DNA from: Dermatophilus congolensis
GTDB taxonomy: Bacteria; Actinomycetota; Actinomycetes; Actinomycetales; Dermatophilaceae
NCBI RefSeq assembly: GCF_900447215.1
Contig: NZ_UFYA01000001.1
Location: 1,860,001 to 1,924,000 of the forward strand
Reading direction: 5' to 3'
DNA length: 64,000 nt
The notes below the pieces were generated by a model. That model made no database searches. It was given only the letters and a program-made list of their open reading frames with translations, and was not told the DNA's origin. Made by a program: the position numbers and the translations under genes. Below are positions 36,541-45,778 of the stretch, in pieces (positions within the stretch are counted from its first letter, which is position 1; the number at the start of each line of letters is the position of its first letter).

Positions 36541-36676
36541 ACCGGTTAGTCTCCCACTCCGTGCAGCCTATATACCGGAATAGTGAGCTTCACACTCTTA
36601 CAATTGAATTCATAGTCCAGATGCTTGTAGTGCCATATCCAGGTAACCCTCCCGGCCCAAAGCCATACAAGGAACG

Positions 36677-38971
36677 GTGACGGCGGTGACCTATCCCATC
36701 GCAGGGAAAACCACTCCACCTCATGACAGGTGTGCCGAATACTCTCTTCTTACCGGGCTGGCTGTCGTTGCAGTCGTTCTCTATCTTGTTCTGCCATCGG
36801 ATTTGGCCACCCCGGTCAAGAATGTGTGGATCGTTCTTTGCGGGCTCATCGCTGTTTTTAGTCCTCTAGCGAAGCGTTTACGGAAAAAACGATTGTGGGC
36901 CCAAGTGCCTGTCGTGCTGTGTTTTTACCTCTACTCGATGATTGACCGGGGGAACGGTCACAACATCGGCCCTTTCCAACTCAGTGACGGTACTTACATC
37001 GCCGGATACGTCATCTTGTGCCTGTGGCTCACCAGCCTTAACGCGCAAGTGGTGGGCAGGCATCTTGCGCTGCGTGTTTTCCTCGATACTGCAGCTTCAA
37101 CCAGCGCAGCCGTCTTAGCGTTGTGGACCTTCGCGGTCACTGTTGTCCCTACCCATTCGCTGCCTCCCAGCCTTATCTGGACCGTATACCCGATCCTGGA
37201 CATCATTGCCCTATCGCAAGCAACGCACCTGACATACCGCAGCAGCGGCACTCCTTCAGCGTGGCGATGGCTGTTGCCTGCTTTTGTTCTCCTCTTCATC
37301 ACAGATGTGGCGTATGTTCTCCTGACCGTTTTCCAAGCCCAAGACGGCATTGAACCCATTGCCGTCAACTACATGATCGCCGCCTATTTCCTCGCTGTTG
37401 GCGGCCATCACCCCTCAATACGCGGCCCTCTTCAACCACCTGCCGCTAAAGAGCTACGTTCCACACAGTTCCTGCGCATCTCGCTCATCTTCACAGCCGT
37501 CCTACTCGCCGTTATTTCATTGGCTTTCCCTGTACACCGCCACGAGGACGAAGTCGCTCGATCTGGCCTCATCGCGTTCCTCCTCATCGCTCTATTCGCT
37601 CGACTCCTCATGACCATGCGTGACCTCGCCCGAGCTGAACAAGAAAGCCGGAACCGCGCCACCTACGACGCCTTAACCGGACTTGTCAGTCGGCAAGAAT
37701 TCATCGACCGGCTCCATCACCGACTCACTTCAGACCACCACGACGGCCTTCACACCGCACTGCTTTTCATCGACTGTGACGACTTCAAACTCGTCAATGA
37801 CACCTGGGGACACGCCGCAGGAGACTGCCTCCTACGCGAAGTCGCGTTACGCCTACGCAACGGAATCCACGGAGACCGCGTCCTAGGGCGACTCGGAGGC
37901 GACGAATTCGTTGTCGCCATCTCTTTAACCGACCCAGACGAGGCCAACGACCTAGCCCACACCGTGCAGGCCCTTTTCGACGACCCAATCCCCGTCCTGC
38001 CACACCATCTACACAGAGTCCGCATCTCCCTTGGCGTCGCCACCACCGCAACCACATCCGCTATCCACCCCGACCTGCTCAGCATGGCTGACGCTGCTCT
38101 CTACGAAGCCAAAGCCCGTGGCCGCGCCCAATTCGTGGTGTACGACGAAGAGTTAGACCAGGCAATCCATCAACGAAATGCCCTAGCCACATCACTGCGC
38201 GAAGCAATCAAACACGACAACCTCACCATCACCTACCAAGAAATACGTACCGGCCCCGGCTACACCCGTACCGCAGGGTGGGAAGCCCTCGCCCGCTGGC
38301 GTCACCCCACACTTGGCGACATCCCTCCAGCAGTTTTTATTCCACTTGCCGAGGAATTGGGCCTCATCAACGCTCTGGGACAGACAATTCTCTTACGCGC
38401 CTGCCGGGAATTCGCGACCCTGCGCACCAGCCTAGATCTAGCTGGCACCTTCATCTCCATTAACGTTTCGGCATCACAACTACACGAACCTGGTTTCGCT
38501 ACAACCGTTCTTGATGCTCTTAACCTCGCTGGGCTCCTACCCGAAGATCTCAAACTCGAAATCACCGAGACGATGATCGTGACCGAAGATTCCCCAGCCA
38601 TCGAAACCCTCACTACTTTGCGCGCAGCTGGTGTACGCATCTGTATGGACGATTTCGGCACCGGCTACGCATCCTTAGCCACGCTCATCCGGCTCCCCCT
38701 AGACACAGTCAAACTCGACCAATCCATCACCGCACGACTCCAGCACGATCCTCAAGCCCCCGCCCAAGCAACCGCCATCCTCGCCCTGGCCAGAAGCCTA
38801 CTCATCGCAGACATCGTCGCCGAAGGCGTCGAAACCCCTCAACAAGCTGCACTTTTGGAATCAATCGGCTGCCCCATGATTCAAGGATGGCTCTACGGGC
38901 GCCCGCGCAGCCTCACCGACATCATCGCTTCCCGAACCCACCAAATCCCCACCCCAGGCAGGCACACCTAA
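36677..38971 (+). CDS. second membrane GGDEF-EAL protein
   Basis: 764 residues. GTG at 36677 is given; another GTG at 36686 has longer spacing from AAGGAA and is also possible. The ten-helix N-terminal region includes WTVYPILDI, matching WAIYPIVD of the paralogue at 31878. The GGDEF domain has GRLGGDEFVV, again without the RxxD inhibitory Arg. The EAL domain has WEALARW, SINVS, EITETM, DDFGTGYAS, KLDQSI and AEGVET. Both enzymatic halves look active. Two such paralogues within 5 kb suggest tandem duplication with later insertion of the genes between. Confidence 0.92.
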   Translation: MTAVTYPIAGKTTPPHDRCAEYSLLTGLAVVAVVLYLVLPSDLATPVKNVWIVLCGLIAVFSPLAKRLRKKRLWAQVPVVLCFYLYSMIDRGNGHNIGPFQLSDGTYIAGYVILCLWLTSLNAQVVGRHLALRVFLDTAASTSAAVLALWTFAVTVVPTHSLPPSLIWTVYPILDIIALSQATHLTYRSSGTPSAWRWLLPAFVLLFITDVAYVLLTVFQAQDGIEPIAVNYMIAAYFLAVGGHHPSIRGPLQPPAAKELRSTQFLRISLIFTAVLLAVISLAFPVHRHEDEVARSGLIAFLLIALFARLLMTMRDLARAEQESRNRATYDALTGLVSRQEFIDRLHHRLTSDHHDGLHTALLFIDCDDFKLVNDTWGHAAGDCLLREVALRLRNGIHGDRVLGRLGGDEFVVAISLTDPDEANDLAHTVQALFDDPIPVLPHHLHRVRISLGVATTATTSAIHPDLLSMADAALYEAKARGRAQFVVYDEELDQAIHQRNALATSLREAIKHDNLTITYQEIRTGPGYTRTAGWEALARWRHPTLGDIPPAVFIPLAEELGLINALGQTILLRACREFATLRTSLDLAGTFISINVSASQLHEPGFATTVLDALNLAGLLPEDLKLEITETMIVTEDSPAIETLTTLRAAGVRICMDDFGTGYASLATLIRLPLDTVKLDQSITARLQHDPQAPAQATAILALARSLLIADIVAEGVETPQQAALLESIGCPMIQGWLYGRPRSLTDIIASRTHQIPTPGRHT

Positions 38972-39045
38972 CCAGGTTCTACCAGAATCTTTTCACCTAC
39001 AGGACGCCCTCTTCTTGACTGGGGCCTGTTTGGAATACTGTCGAA

Positions 39046-40413
39046 ATGCCACCCACAAATCAGCCCAGCCGAAGTCTTAGTACCGGCAACTCACTCCTGG
39101 TAGGTTCACTGCTCTTTGGACTGTTTTTCGGAGCAGGAAACCTTATTTTCCCTGTTCAACTCGGCCGCGACGCCGCTGGAGCCACTCCTGCAGCCACCGC
39201 AGGATTCCTCATCACCGCGGTAGGACTACCCATCATTGGCGTGATTGCCTCCGCGCTATCCCGCTCTTCCTCCATGCTCCAAATGACCAGCAATGTATCG
39301 CGCTGGTACGCCATCGCATTCACTTGCGCGCTCTACCTGACCATCGGTCCTTTGTTCGCTGTACCACGAACCGCGACCGTCTCCTTCGAAGTAGGTTTCG
39401 CCTCATATCTCTCCGAAGGCTCTGAGCACCTCTGGCTGGCCGTCTTCACCATCGTCTTCTTCACCTTGACCGGCCTGGCAGCCATCCGTCCTGGCCGCCT
39501 TATCGACTGGGTAGGCCGCTATCTCACGCCCGTCTTCCTTGTTCTCCTTCTTGCGGTCATCGCCGCAGCCGTCATCTTCCCCATGGGACCCGTCGAAGGA
39601 GTCCCCAGTGAGAAGTACGCCCAGAACGCCGCAGCCGTCGGATTCATCGACGGCTACGCCACCATGGACGCCCTAGCCTCCCTGGCCTTCGCCATCGTCA
39701 TCATCGAAGCTACCCACCGCCTGGGCGTCACCTCACCTGGACGAGTAGCCACCGAAACCGCCAAAGCAGGCATCTACTCAATGATCGCCATGACTGTTAT
39801 CTACGCAGCCCTGGCTTACATCGGCGCTACCTCACTACACCTAATCCCCACCGCCAAAAACGGTGGCACTGTCCTAGCAGCTGTGTCCTCTCACTACTTC
39901 GGCCCAGCAGGGACCGTCCTCATCGCCGCGATCGTGCTAGCTGCCTGCCTGAAAACATCCATCGGGCTTGTCACCGCCTGCGCCGAAATGTTCTCCACCA
40001 TGTTCCCCACCGTGCTTGGCCACAAAGGCTGGACCATCCTGTTCACTGTTTTTTCCGCTGGCGTTGCAAACATCGGCCTAGCCAGCATCGTGAAAATCTC
40101 GGTACCAGTGCTGTTGTTCCTCTATCCCCTAGCAATCACCGCGATCATTCTCGGATTGCTCACCCCCTGGCTAGAGGGACGAGCACTGGCAGCCCAATTG
40201 ATGACAGCTTTCACAGCCGTGGCTGCGCTCTTTGACATGATTAAGGCGTTGGAATTCCCCATCCCGGGCAAAGACGCTCTCGTCAATTTCGCCTCCACCG
40301 TACTACCTGGCTACGACCTCGGTTTCGGATGGGCTCTACCTGCCCTCGTAGGACTAGCTGCTGGCTTTGCTATCACGCATTTCCGTAACAGCCCACACGT
40401 AGCATCTGCCTGA
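39046..40413 (+). CDS. brnQ: branched-chain amino acid transporter BrnQ (LIVCS family)
   Basis: 455 residues, about twelve helices. Family signatures: GLFFGAGNLIFPVQLGRDAG-like FFGAGNLIFPVQLGRDA at the first helix, then FAVPRTATVSFEVGF near residue 105. It imports Leu, Ile and Val with Na+ or H+. The ATG follows TTGACT and a TACTGT box closely (39015-39041), so the mRNA may be leaderless; no Shine-Dalgarno is visible. Monocistronic, ending at a hairpin shared with the convergent YihY gene. Confidence 0.93.
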   Translation: MPPTNQPSRSLSTGNSLLVGSLLFGLFFGAGNLIFPVQLGRDAAGATPAATAGFLITAVGLPIIGVIASALSRSSSMLQMTSNVSRWYAIAFTCALYLTIGPLFAVPRTATVSFEVGFASYLSEGSEHLWLAVFTIVFFTLTGLAAIRPGRLIDWVGRYLTPVFLVLLLAVIAAAVIFPMGPVEGVPSEKYAQNAAAVGFIDGYATMDALASLAFAIVIIEATHRLGVTSPGRVATETAKAGIYSMIAMTVIYAALAYIGATSLHLIPTAKNGGTVLAAVSSHYFGPAGTVLIAAIVLAACLKTSIGLVTACAEMFSTMFPTVLGHKGWTILFTVFSAGVANIGLASIVKISVPVLLFLYPLAITAIILGLLTPWLEGRALAAQLMTAFTAVAALFDMIKALEFPIPGKDALVNFASTVLPGYDLGFGWALPALVGLAAGFAITHFRNSPHVASA

Positions 40414-40419
40414 CCTGCC

Positions 40420-40445
40420 ATCACCAAAACCTCACTCTTGGTGAT
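40420..40445. terminator. short convergent hairpin
   Basis: ATCACCAA/TTGGTGAT 8-bp stem with a 10-base loop. It overlaps the YihY stop and follows the brnQ stop. Confidence 0.5.
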
Positions 40446-41484
40446 CAGCAGAGATCCCCACACGCACCCGCCGCCCGGCCTCCACTCGGGCGGCGGCGCG
40501 TTCATCAGCACGATCAGCTGCCACCGTGGAGCGAGGAACAAGCTGCAACTCATCCTCAGCTGGTAACCCTCGGTTCAGCTGCCTGGTTCGTTCAATTTCG
40601 AAATCCACCACTGCCCCGAACAACATCGCCACATTAAGAATCCACAACCACAGCAAAAACAGCACCGCCCCGGTAAGAGTGCCGTACATAGCGTCGTACT
40701 GCGCGAAATTCGAGACGTACACACCGAATCCTCCCGACGCGCACACTGCCGTACCCAACGCGATAAAAGCCCCTTGAGACGGAAACCGTTTGCTTCGAGA
40801 ATGCACATTCGGGGTGAATCGATATAGCAAACTCAACGTCGCGACCACCAGCATCACCAAAACCGGCCACTTTGCCACGGCATACATATCTATCCCAGCG
40901 CGGTCCAAACCAACCAACGTACCGACAGCCTCTGCCACCGGACCAGAAACCACCAACAATGTCAGCACCGCAGCGGCCAAAACAAGAATCACTGCCGTCA
41001 ATAGGTACATGTCACTCCAGAACCGCACGAGCGTGCGGCCCTCTTTCACCCCATAGATCTGGTTGACGAACCGCGCGAAAGCACGCACGTACATCGAGGC
41101 TGTGAAAAACGCCACCACCAACCCCACCCCTGCACCTGCCCCCACCCCCTCGGTGGGCATCACAGCATCGATCACAGCGAGTACCGCCGTAAGCGTTTGA
41201 GGAGTCACCACATGAGACAACTCCCGCAGCAGCTCTTCCACGAATGAACGAAGCAGTTGCGGATCTTGCCCCAACATCGTCCCAACAGACACAAGCGCAA
41301 TCGCGGCCGGAAAAATGGATAGCACCGCGTAATACGTCAGTGCCGCGGCAGCATCAATAAGCCCCTGCTCCACAAACAAGGCTGCCGCGCCGCGCAGCAC
41401 GAACCGCACCCGTTCCCTGCCATGCAAAGCAGTTGGCCGCGGATCTGCATGGCAAGGCTCAGAAGCTTCAACGGCCTCATCCAT
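40432..41484 (-). CDS. YihY/BrkB family membrane protein
   Basis: 350 residues from the ATG at 41484, which overlaps the yaaA stop; the longer frame to 41580 is unsupported. Six or so helices with the family opening GLIDAAAALTYYAVLSIFPA and the loop FYGVK-like IYGVKEGRTLVRFW. The C-terminus is a charged cytoplasmic tail. YihY proteins were once called RNase BN by mistake; the true role is unknown. Coupled translation with yaaA suggests co-expression. Confidence 0.88.
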   Translation of the reverse strand: MDEAVEASEPCHADPRPTALHGRERVRFVLRGAAALFVEQGLIDAAAALTYYAVLSIFPAAIALVSVGTMLGQDPQLLRSFVEELLRELSHVVTPQTLTAVLAVIDAVMPTEGVGAGAGVGLVVAFFTASMYVRAFARFVNQIYGVKEGRTLVRFWSDMYLLTAVILVLAAAVLTLLVVSGPVAEAVGTLVGLDRAGIDMYAVAKWPVLVMLVVATLSLLYRFTPNVHSRSKRFPSQGAFIALGTAVCASGGFGVYVSNFAQYDAMYGTLTGAVLFLLWLWILNVAMLFGAVVDFEIERTRQLNRGLPAEDELQLVPRSTVAADRADERAAARVEAGRRVRVGISADHQE

Positions 41485-42289
41485 GACGGTTCTCAGCAGA
41501 TGCACCCCGCGCCTCAACACGACGGAACACAGGCATGTCCGGCCTAGAGACCTCCGGGACAAACTGATATCCCCCCTCATTGAAGTCTTTCAAAGCACGC
41601 ACTGACCGAACCCGGTTCTGCACAATCCACCCGGCCATCAAGCCACGCGCCACTTTCGCCGAAAAAGAGATGACCTTCCACTGCCCACGAGAGTTACGGT
41701 CCTCGAAACGAGGAGCAACAACCCGAGCATCCAAACCATCCAGATCAACTGCCGTTGAATACTCGGCTGAGGCAAGGTTGATAACAACATCGGGCCCCGG
41801 CGAGGCAGCCAGGTCCTCGACAACTAGATCAGTGATCTGGTCCCCCCACCAGCGATACAAGTTATGACCTCGTTCGGTTGCCAAGGACGTACCCATCTCG
41901 AGTCGATACGGCTGGATCAAATCCAAAGGACGAAGCAAGCCATACAGGCCCGAAAGGATGCGCAGCGTCTTTTGCGCCTCGGTGTGGTCACGAGCATCAA
42001 ACCGCTGTGCGGCATTCAATCCCCGATACACATCACCTGCGAACGTGAAAATCGCTGGTCGTGAGTTATCTGGGGTAAAAGGAGTGCTGAACCTGGCGTA
42101 ACGCTCGGCATTGATCTGAGCGAGTTCAGAGCTAATACGCATTAGTTCAGCCAGATCTTCTGGCGCTTTTGTGCGCATCACGTCAATGAGGAGTTCAGCC
42201 TCCTCAAGCAGCCGCGGCAAGGTGTATTTACGTGTAGGTAGCGGTGATTCAAGATCGAGAGATTTTGCTGGAGAAATCAGGGTGAGCAC
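41477..42289 (-). CDS. yaaA: YaaA peroxide stress protein (DUF328)
   Basis: 270 residues. Family hallmarks: MLTLISPAKSLD at the start, FAGDVYRGLNA, LYGLLRPLDLIQPYRLEMG and VISFSAKVARGLMAGWIV. In E. coli YaaA limits free iron during H2O2 stress and shows a DNA-binding fold. Upstream of and overlapping the YihY gene by eight bases. Confidence 0.93.
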   Translation of the reverse strand: MLTLISPAKSLDLESPLPTRKYTLPRLLEEAELLIDVMRTKAPEDLAELMRISSELAQINAERYARFSTPFTPDNSRPAIFTFAGDVYRGLNAAQRFDARDHTEAQKTLRILSGLYGLLRPLDLIQPYRLEMGTSLATERGHNLYRWWGDQITDLVVEDLAASPGPDVVINLASAEYSTAVDLDGLDARVVAPRFEDRNSRGQWKVISFSAKVARGLMAGWIVQNRVRSVRALKDFNEGGYQFVPEVSRPDMPVFRRVEARGASAENRHG

Positions 42290-42419
42290 ACACAGAAGGT
42301 ACTCTGCCCGCGTCTGAAGTTACGTTGCTGTGAACTGTGTGCGAGGGCGTGCCGCTGCACGTGGACGTTGTCGATCTGGGACATGAGCTGGCAGCAAGCG
42401 AAGAAGGAGCGAGTATCGA

Positions 42420-43067
42420 GTGCGAAGCGAGGAACAGGTGGCAACTGCGGCGGTACCCGACCCAACAGGTTCCCCGGACGGGGGTGGTCTCCCGCGAGCA
42501 GCCTCGCATGCAGTGATGCTGCGCCAGTTCCTTACTTTCGGGATCATTGGTGGCTCTGGGGTGCTGGTGAACATGGCTGTGGTGATTTTGTGTAACCGCA
42601 GCGGTCCTGACGCCACCGGCATCGTGTGGCCGATCGTGTTCACGCCATGGTCCGTGCGCTGGTATCACGTGTACTCAACGTTGGCGTTTCTTGTCGCGAA
42701 CGTCTCGAACTTTTTCCTGAACCGGCGCCTGACGTTTTCCGATTCACGCCATATGACTGTCCGTTCTCAGTTCTGGCCGTTCTTTTGTGTTGGGGCGATC
42801 GGGCAGCTATTTGTACTCGGCATCAATACGCTCCTATTGAATCCAACCTCTCCCCTGTTCCTGGATTTCGCATGGATGGACAGCACCACAGGGCTTCGCA
42901 AACCCGAGTACTGGGCGCAATTGACGTCACTAGTGTTAGTGACCCCGCTCAGCTTCATCTTGAACAAGGTGTGGAGCTTTGCTTCCCATCGCGCACACCG
43001 CTACCCCACAAGCCCACAGACTCCCGATGAAAACACCTCCGACCAGGACAACCCAGAGCACTATTGA
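42420..43067 (+). CDS. GtrA-like membrane protein
   Basis: 215 residues, GTG start with AAGGAG ten bases upstream. Four helices and family motifs FGIIGGSGVLVNMAVV and NFFLNRRLTF, with a conserved FILNKVWSF near the end. GtrA proteins flip undecaprenyl-linked sugars or accompany glycosyltransferases in cell-wall and O-antigen decoration. No glycosyltransferase is adjacent. N-terminal 30 residues and a Pro/Asp tail are variable. Confidence 0.85.
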   Translation: MRSEEQVATAAVPDPTGSPDGGGLPRAASHAVMLRQFLTFGIIGGSGVLVNMAVVILCNRSGPDATGIVWPIVFTPWSVRWYHVYSTLAFLVANVSNFFLNRRLTFSDSRHMTVRSQFWPFFCVGAIGQLFVLGINTLLLNPTSPLFLDFAWMDSTTGLRKPEYWAQLTSLVLVTPLSFILNKVWSFASHRAHRYPTSPQTPDENTSDQDNPEHY

Positions 43068-43094
43068 CCTCGACACCCGTGCCGATGAGAGTGC

Positions 43095-43481
43095 GTGAGC
43101 GTTTCCGGCATTGAAGGACCTGACCCTGGCCGGGCAAGCGGCGTGAGTCCTGCCCCGGCTACCTCCGCGAACCTGCCCACCAGCCCAGTGCAACCTGTGG
43201 CACGCACAGCCGCAACTACCTCTCGCGAAGCTCGGGCAGGCCGCGAACAGTTCTACTCCCCCGAACTCACCTCTGGTCTACTTTCAGACAATGTGACTGG
43301 CTGGCAACGAGAATCGCTTGGCAGATTGGCACGCATGCTGCGGATGCAACCTCGAGCCGTATTAGCTGCTTTGCGCGGCGGACTTCACGCTTTGCCATCC
43401 CTTTTGGCATCTCGACGCATGAATGTCGCCGATCTCAATGGCATGTTCGATAAAGGTCTTCTTGTCGACGCTATGGCGTGA
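43095..43481 (+). CDS. hypothetical protein
   Basis: 128 residues from a GTG. The first 45 residues are Pro/Ala/Thr-rich and probably disordered. The rest forms amphipathic helices (LGRLARMLRMQPRAVLAALRG). No signal peptide or family recognised. It lies 27 bases after the GtrA gene on the same strand, so may share its transcript. Codon use looks coding, but support is moderate. Confidence 0.5.
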   Translation: MSVSGIEGPDPGRASGVSPAPATSANLPTSPVQPVARTAATTSREARAGREQFYSPELTSGLLSDNVTGWQRESLGRLARMLRMQPRAVLAALRGGLHALPSLLASRRMNVADLNGMFDKGLLVDAMA

Positions 43482-43634
43482 CCACGGCAATCACGCCACA
43501 AAAACTACATATACAGTGCCTCTGCGCTGGCTTTTTTCAGCCTCCATGGGACGAATGCCCAGTTAGCGCTCAGTTATGGCACTCTGCTGCCACGCCGTGA
43601 ATACCGGCGGTCCCTCTTCCCTGAAAGGGCCTCG

Positions 43635-45074
43635 ATGGCTGATTTTCTTACCGCCGTGAGCGACGTGTTGTACCAGTACATCCTCATCGCTCTGCTCATT
43701 GGAGCTGGACTCTATTTCAGTGTTCGTACTGGATTTGTGCAGCTGCGACTGCTGCCCGAATCAGTTCGTGTTGTGACAGAACCGAAAGAAGAAGGCGAAT
43801 CGCTTTCTTCCTTCAGCGCCCTTATGGTTTCCACCGCTTCGCGCGTTGGCACAGGAAATATTGCAGGCGTAGCAGTCGCGATCGTCTTAGGCGGTCCTGG
43901 CGCATTGTTTTGGATGTGGCTCATCGCTTTACTTGGAGCTTCATCGGCGTTCATCGAGAGCACTCTGGCCCAGATCTACAAGCGCCGCGGTGAAAACAAT
44001 GTCTCTTATGGGGGACCGGCCTACTACATCACCACCGCACTGAAGGCACGCTGGCTAGGAGTGGTGTTTGCCTGCGCGTTGATCTTCACGTACATGGGTG
44101 GCTTCAACATGGTTGCCTCGTACAACACTGTCGACTCATTCCGCACTTACGGCTTTTTCTCGGAAAGCACCACGCCATTGATTCTCGGTGCTGTCCTAGC
44201 CTTGATGGCTGCGCTACCGATCTTCGGTGGTGGTCAGCGTTTGGCTCATGTCACTTCGATGCTTGTTCCCTTCATGGCGATCGCTTACCTACTCGCTGGG
44301 ATCGCAGTGGTGTTCACCCACCTGCACTTAGTTCCTGGCATGTTCGCGGCGATTTTCTCCAGCGCCTTCGATTTCCCGGCAATCTTTGGTGGCTTTGCAG
44401 GCTCAGCAATGATGCTTGGCATTAAGCGTGGCCTTTACAGCAACGAAGCTGGAGTTGGTTCGGCACCTAACGCTGCTGCGTCAGCATCGGTTTCACACCC
44501 GGTTAAGCAAGGACTCGTTCAGATGCTGTCGGTATACATCGACACATGGTTCGTATGCACCATCACCGGTTTCACAGTGCTGGCCTCAGGCGTGGTCCCG
44601 GACGAGAAGATGGCAGGCGTGGCTTACGTCCAGGCCGCGGTGGCTACCGTATTTGGCGCATGGGGTCCGCCCTTCATCACCACATGCCTGGTGTTGTTCG
44701 CCTTCACCACTCTCATCGGCAACTACTACTACTCGGAAGTTAACCTGCGGTTCCTTTGCCACGGGGAACCTGCTGTGTGGCTGCTACGCGGTTTCCGTGC
44801 CGTCGCAGTACTCATCGTGTTTTGCGGTGCACTCCTAGAGTTTGAAATGGCCTGGAGCATCGCCGATATCTTGATGGGCTTGATGGCTCTGATCAATATT
44901 CCGGTGATCATCTTGCTGGGTAGCCACGCCATCAAAGCCAGCAAGAATTACATCGAGCAGCGCAAGCAGGGCGTGAACCCCACGTTCTGCGCCGCCGACA
45001 TCGGTATTACCGAAAAAACTGACTACTGGGGGCCAGAGCCGCAATCGGTTAGCAGCTCACCTACTACTGCCTGA
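43635..45074 (+). CDS. alanine/glycine:cation symporter (AGCS family)
   Basis: 479 residues with about ten helices. AGCS landmarks: YFSVRTGFVQLR, GTGNIAGVAVAI, GPGALFWMW and FIESTLAQIYK, GGPAYYI, and SNEAGVGSAPNAAA. It imports Ala or Gly with Na+. Start ATG after GAAAGGG. The final 60 residues are charged and soluble. Followed by a 19-bp bidirectional terminator. Confidence 0.94.
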   Translation: MADFLTAVSDVLYQYILIALLIGAGLYFSVRTGFVQLRLLPESVRVVTEPKEEGESLSSFSALMVSTASRVGTGNIAGVAVAIVLGGPGALFWMWLIALLGASSAFIESTLAQIYKRRGENNVSYGGPAYYITTALKARWLGVVFACALIFTYMGGFNMVASYNTVDSFRTYGFFSESTTPLILGAVLALMAALPIFGGGQRLAHVTSMLVPFMAIAYLLAGIAVVFTHLHLVPGMFAAIFSSAFDFPAIFGGFAGSAMMLGIKRGLYSNEAGVGSAPNAAASASVSHPVKQGLVQMLSVYIDTWFVCTITGFTVLASGVVPDEKMAGVAYVQAAVATVFGAWGPPFITTCLVLFAFTTLIGNYYYSEVNLRFLCHGEPAVWLLRGFRAVAVLIVFCGALLEFEMAWSIADILMGLMALINIPVIILLGSHAIKASKNYIEQRKQGVNPTFCAADIGITEKTDYWGPEPQSVSSSPTTA

Positions 45075-45093
45075 TTCTCTACAAATCCGTGGC

Positions 45094-45142
45094 TACGCAG
45101 ATTGCCTGGGTCATTGTGAAAACGACCCAGGCAATCTGCGTA
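45094..45142. terminator. bidirectional terminator after the AGCS gene
   Basis: Perfect 19-bp stem (TACGCAGATTGCCTGGGTC) with an 11-base loop, between converging genes. Confidence 0.85.
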
Positions 45143-45182
45143 CCCAACGCGTGACTAAGCAGGAGACTTAGCTGCGCGGATA

Positions 45183-45758
45183 TCAGAACAATCCGGTCGG
45201 CTTACCGAAGTTAGTGTGCGTATTGCCCGCAACAGTTGAGTCGACGTTTTGATCGTTAGCGTTGGGGGTATCACCTGGCAAGCGACCCTTTTGAGTGGTA
45301 ACGATTTTCTGGATGACACGGCCCTCACGAGTAGCGCCGATACCGAAGTAGAAACCCGCGATGTTCATACCTTTAGTGCCGCGTTCCACCGGGTTAGACA
45401 GGATCACGCGGTAGGTGTGCGTGGAAGTTGCTTCATCGAACCCAAGATCTTCCACGTGCGAGCCGTGAAAACTGCGGGTGCCGATATTACGGTTCACTCC
45501 TTGGGGCCCCTTAGCCGTGATGATTTTGACTTCAAAAGTCACCAAGGGGAATTCACCGTAATACCGGTCCGTTCCTGCATTGGTCAGGCGAAGCGTCACT
45601 AATCCTGGATACCCAGGAATCTTCGCTCCTGATACGGCATAACTCACCGCGAGGTCACGTTTGGGAGCGGTATCGGCAGCTGAGGCGGGCACTGCTACCG
45701 ATGCCACTACCGCCGCGGCAGCACCGGCTGCGAGGAACCTACGTGTCATTCTTTTCAT
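45183..45758 (-). CDS. secreted protein, second of a two-gene operon
   Basis: 191 residues from the ATG at 45758 (AAGGA ten bases upstream). A Sec signal peptide ends ASA-AD near residue 28. The mature part is beta-rich, with alternating hydrophobics (GLVTLRLTNAGTDRYYGEF, TFEVKII) like an Ig-type fold, and has no Cys. The C-terminal 30 residues are polar, Asn/Thr/Gly-rich. No family recognised. It follows the other secreted protein gene by 20 bases, so the two are probably exported together and may act together. Confidence 0.75.
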   Translation of the reverse strand: MKRMTRRFLAAGAAAAVVASVAVPASAADTAPKRDLAVSYAVSGAKIPGYPGLVTLRLTNAGTDRYYGEFPLVTFEVKIITAKGPQGVNRNIGTRSFHGSHVEDLGFDEATSTHTYRVILSNPVERGTKGMNIAGFYFGIGATREGRVIQKIVTTQKGRLPGDTPNANDQNVDSTVAGNTHTNFGKPTGLF

Positions 45759-45778
45759 CGCTGTGACGTCCTTGTTTT

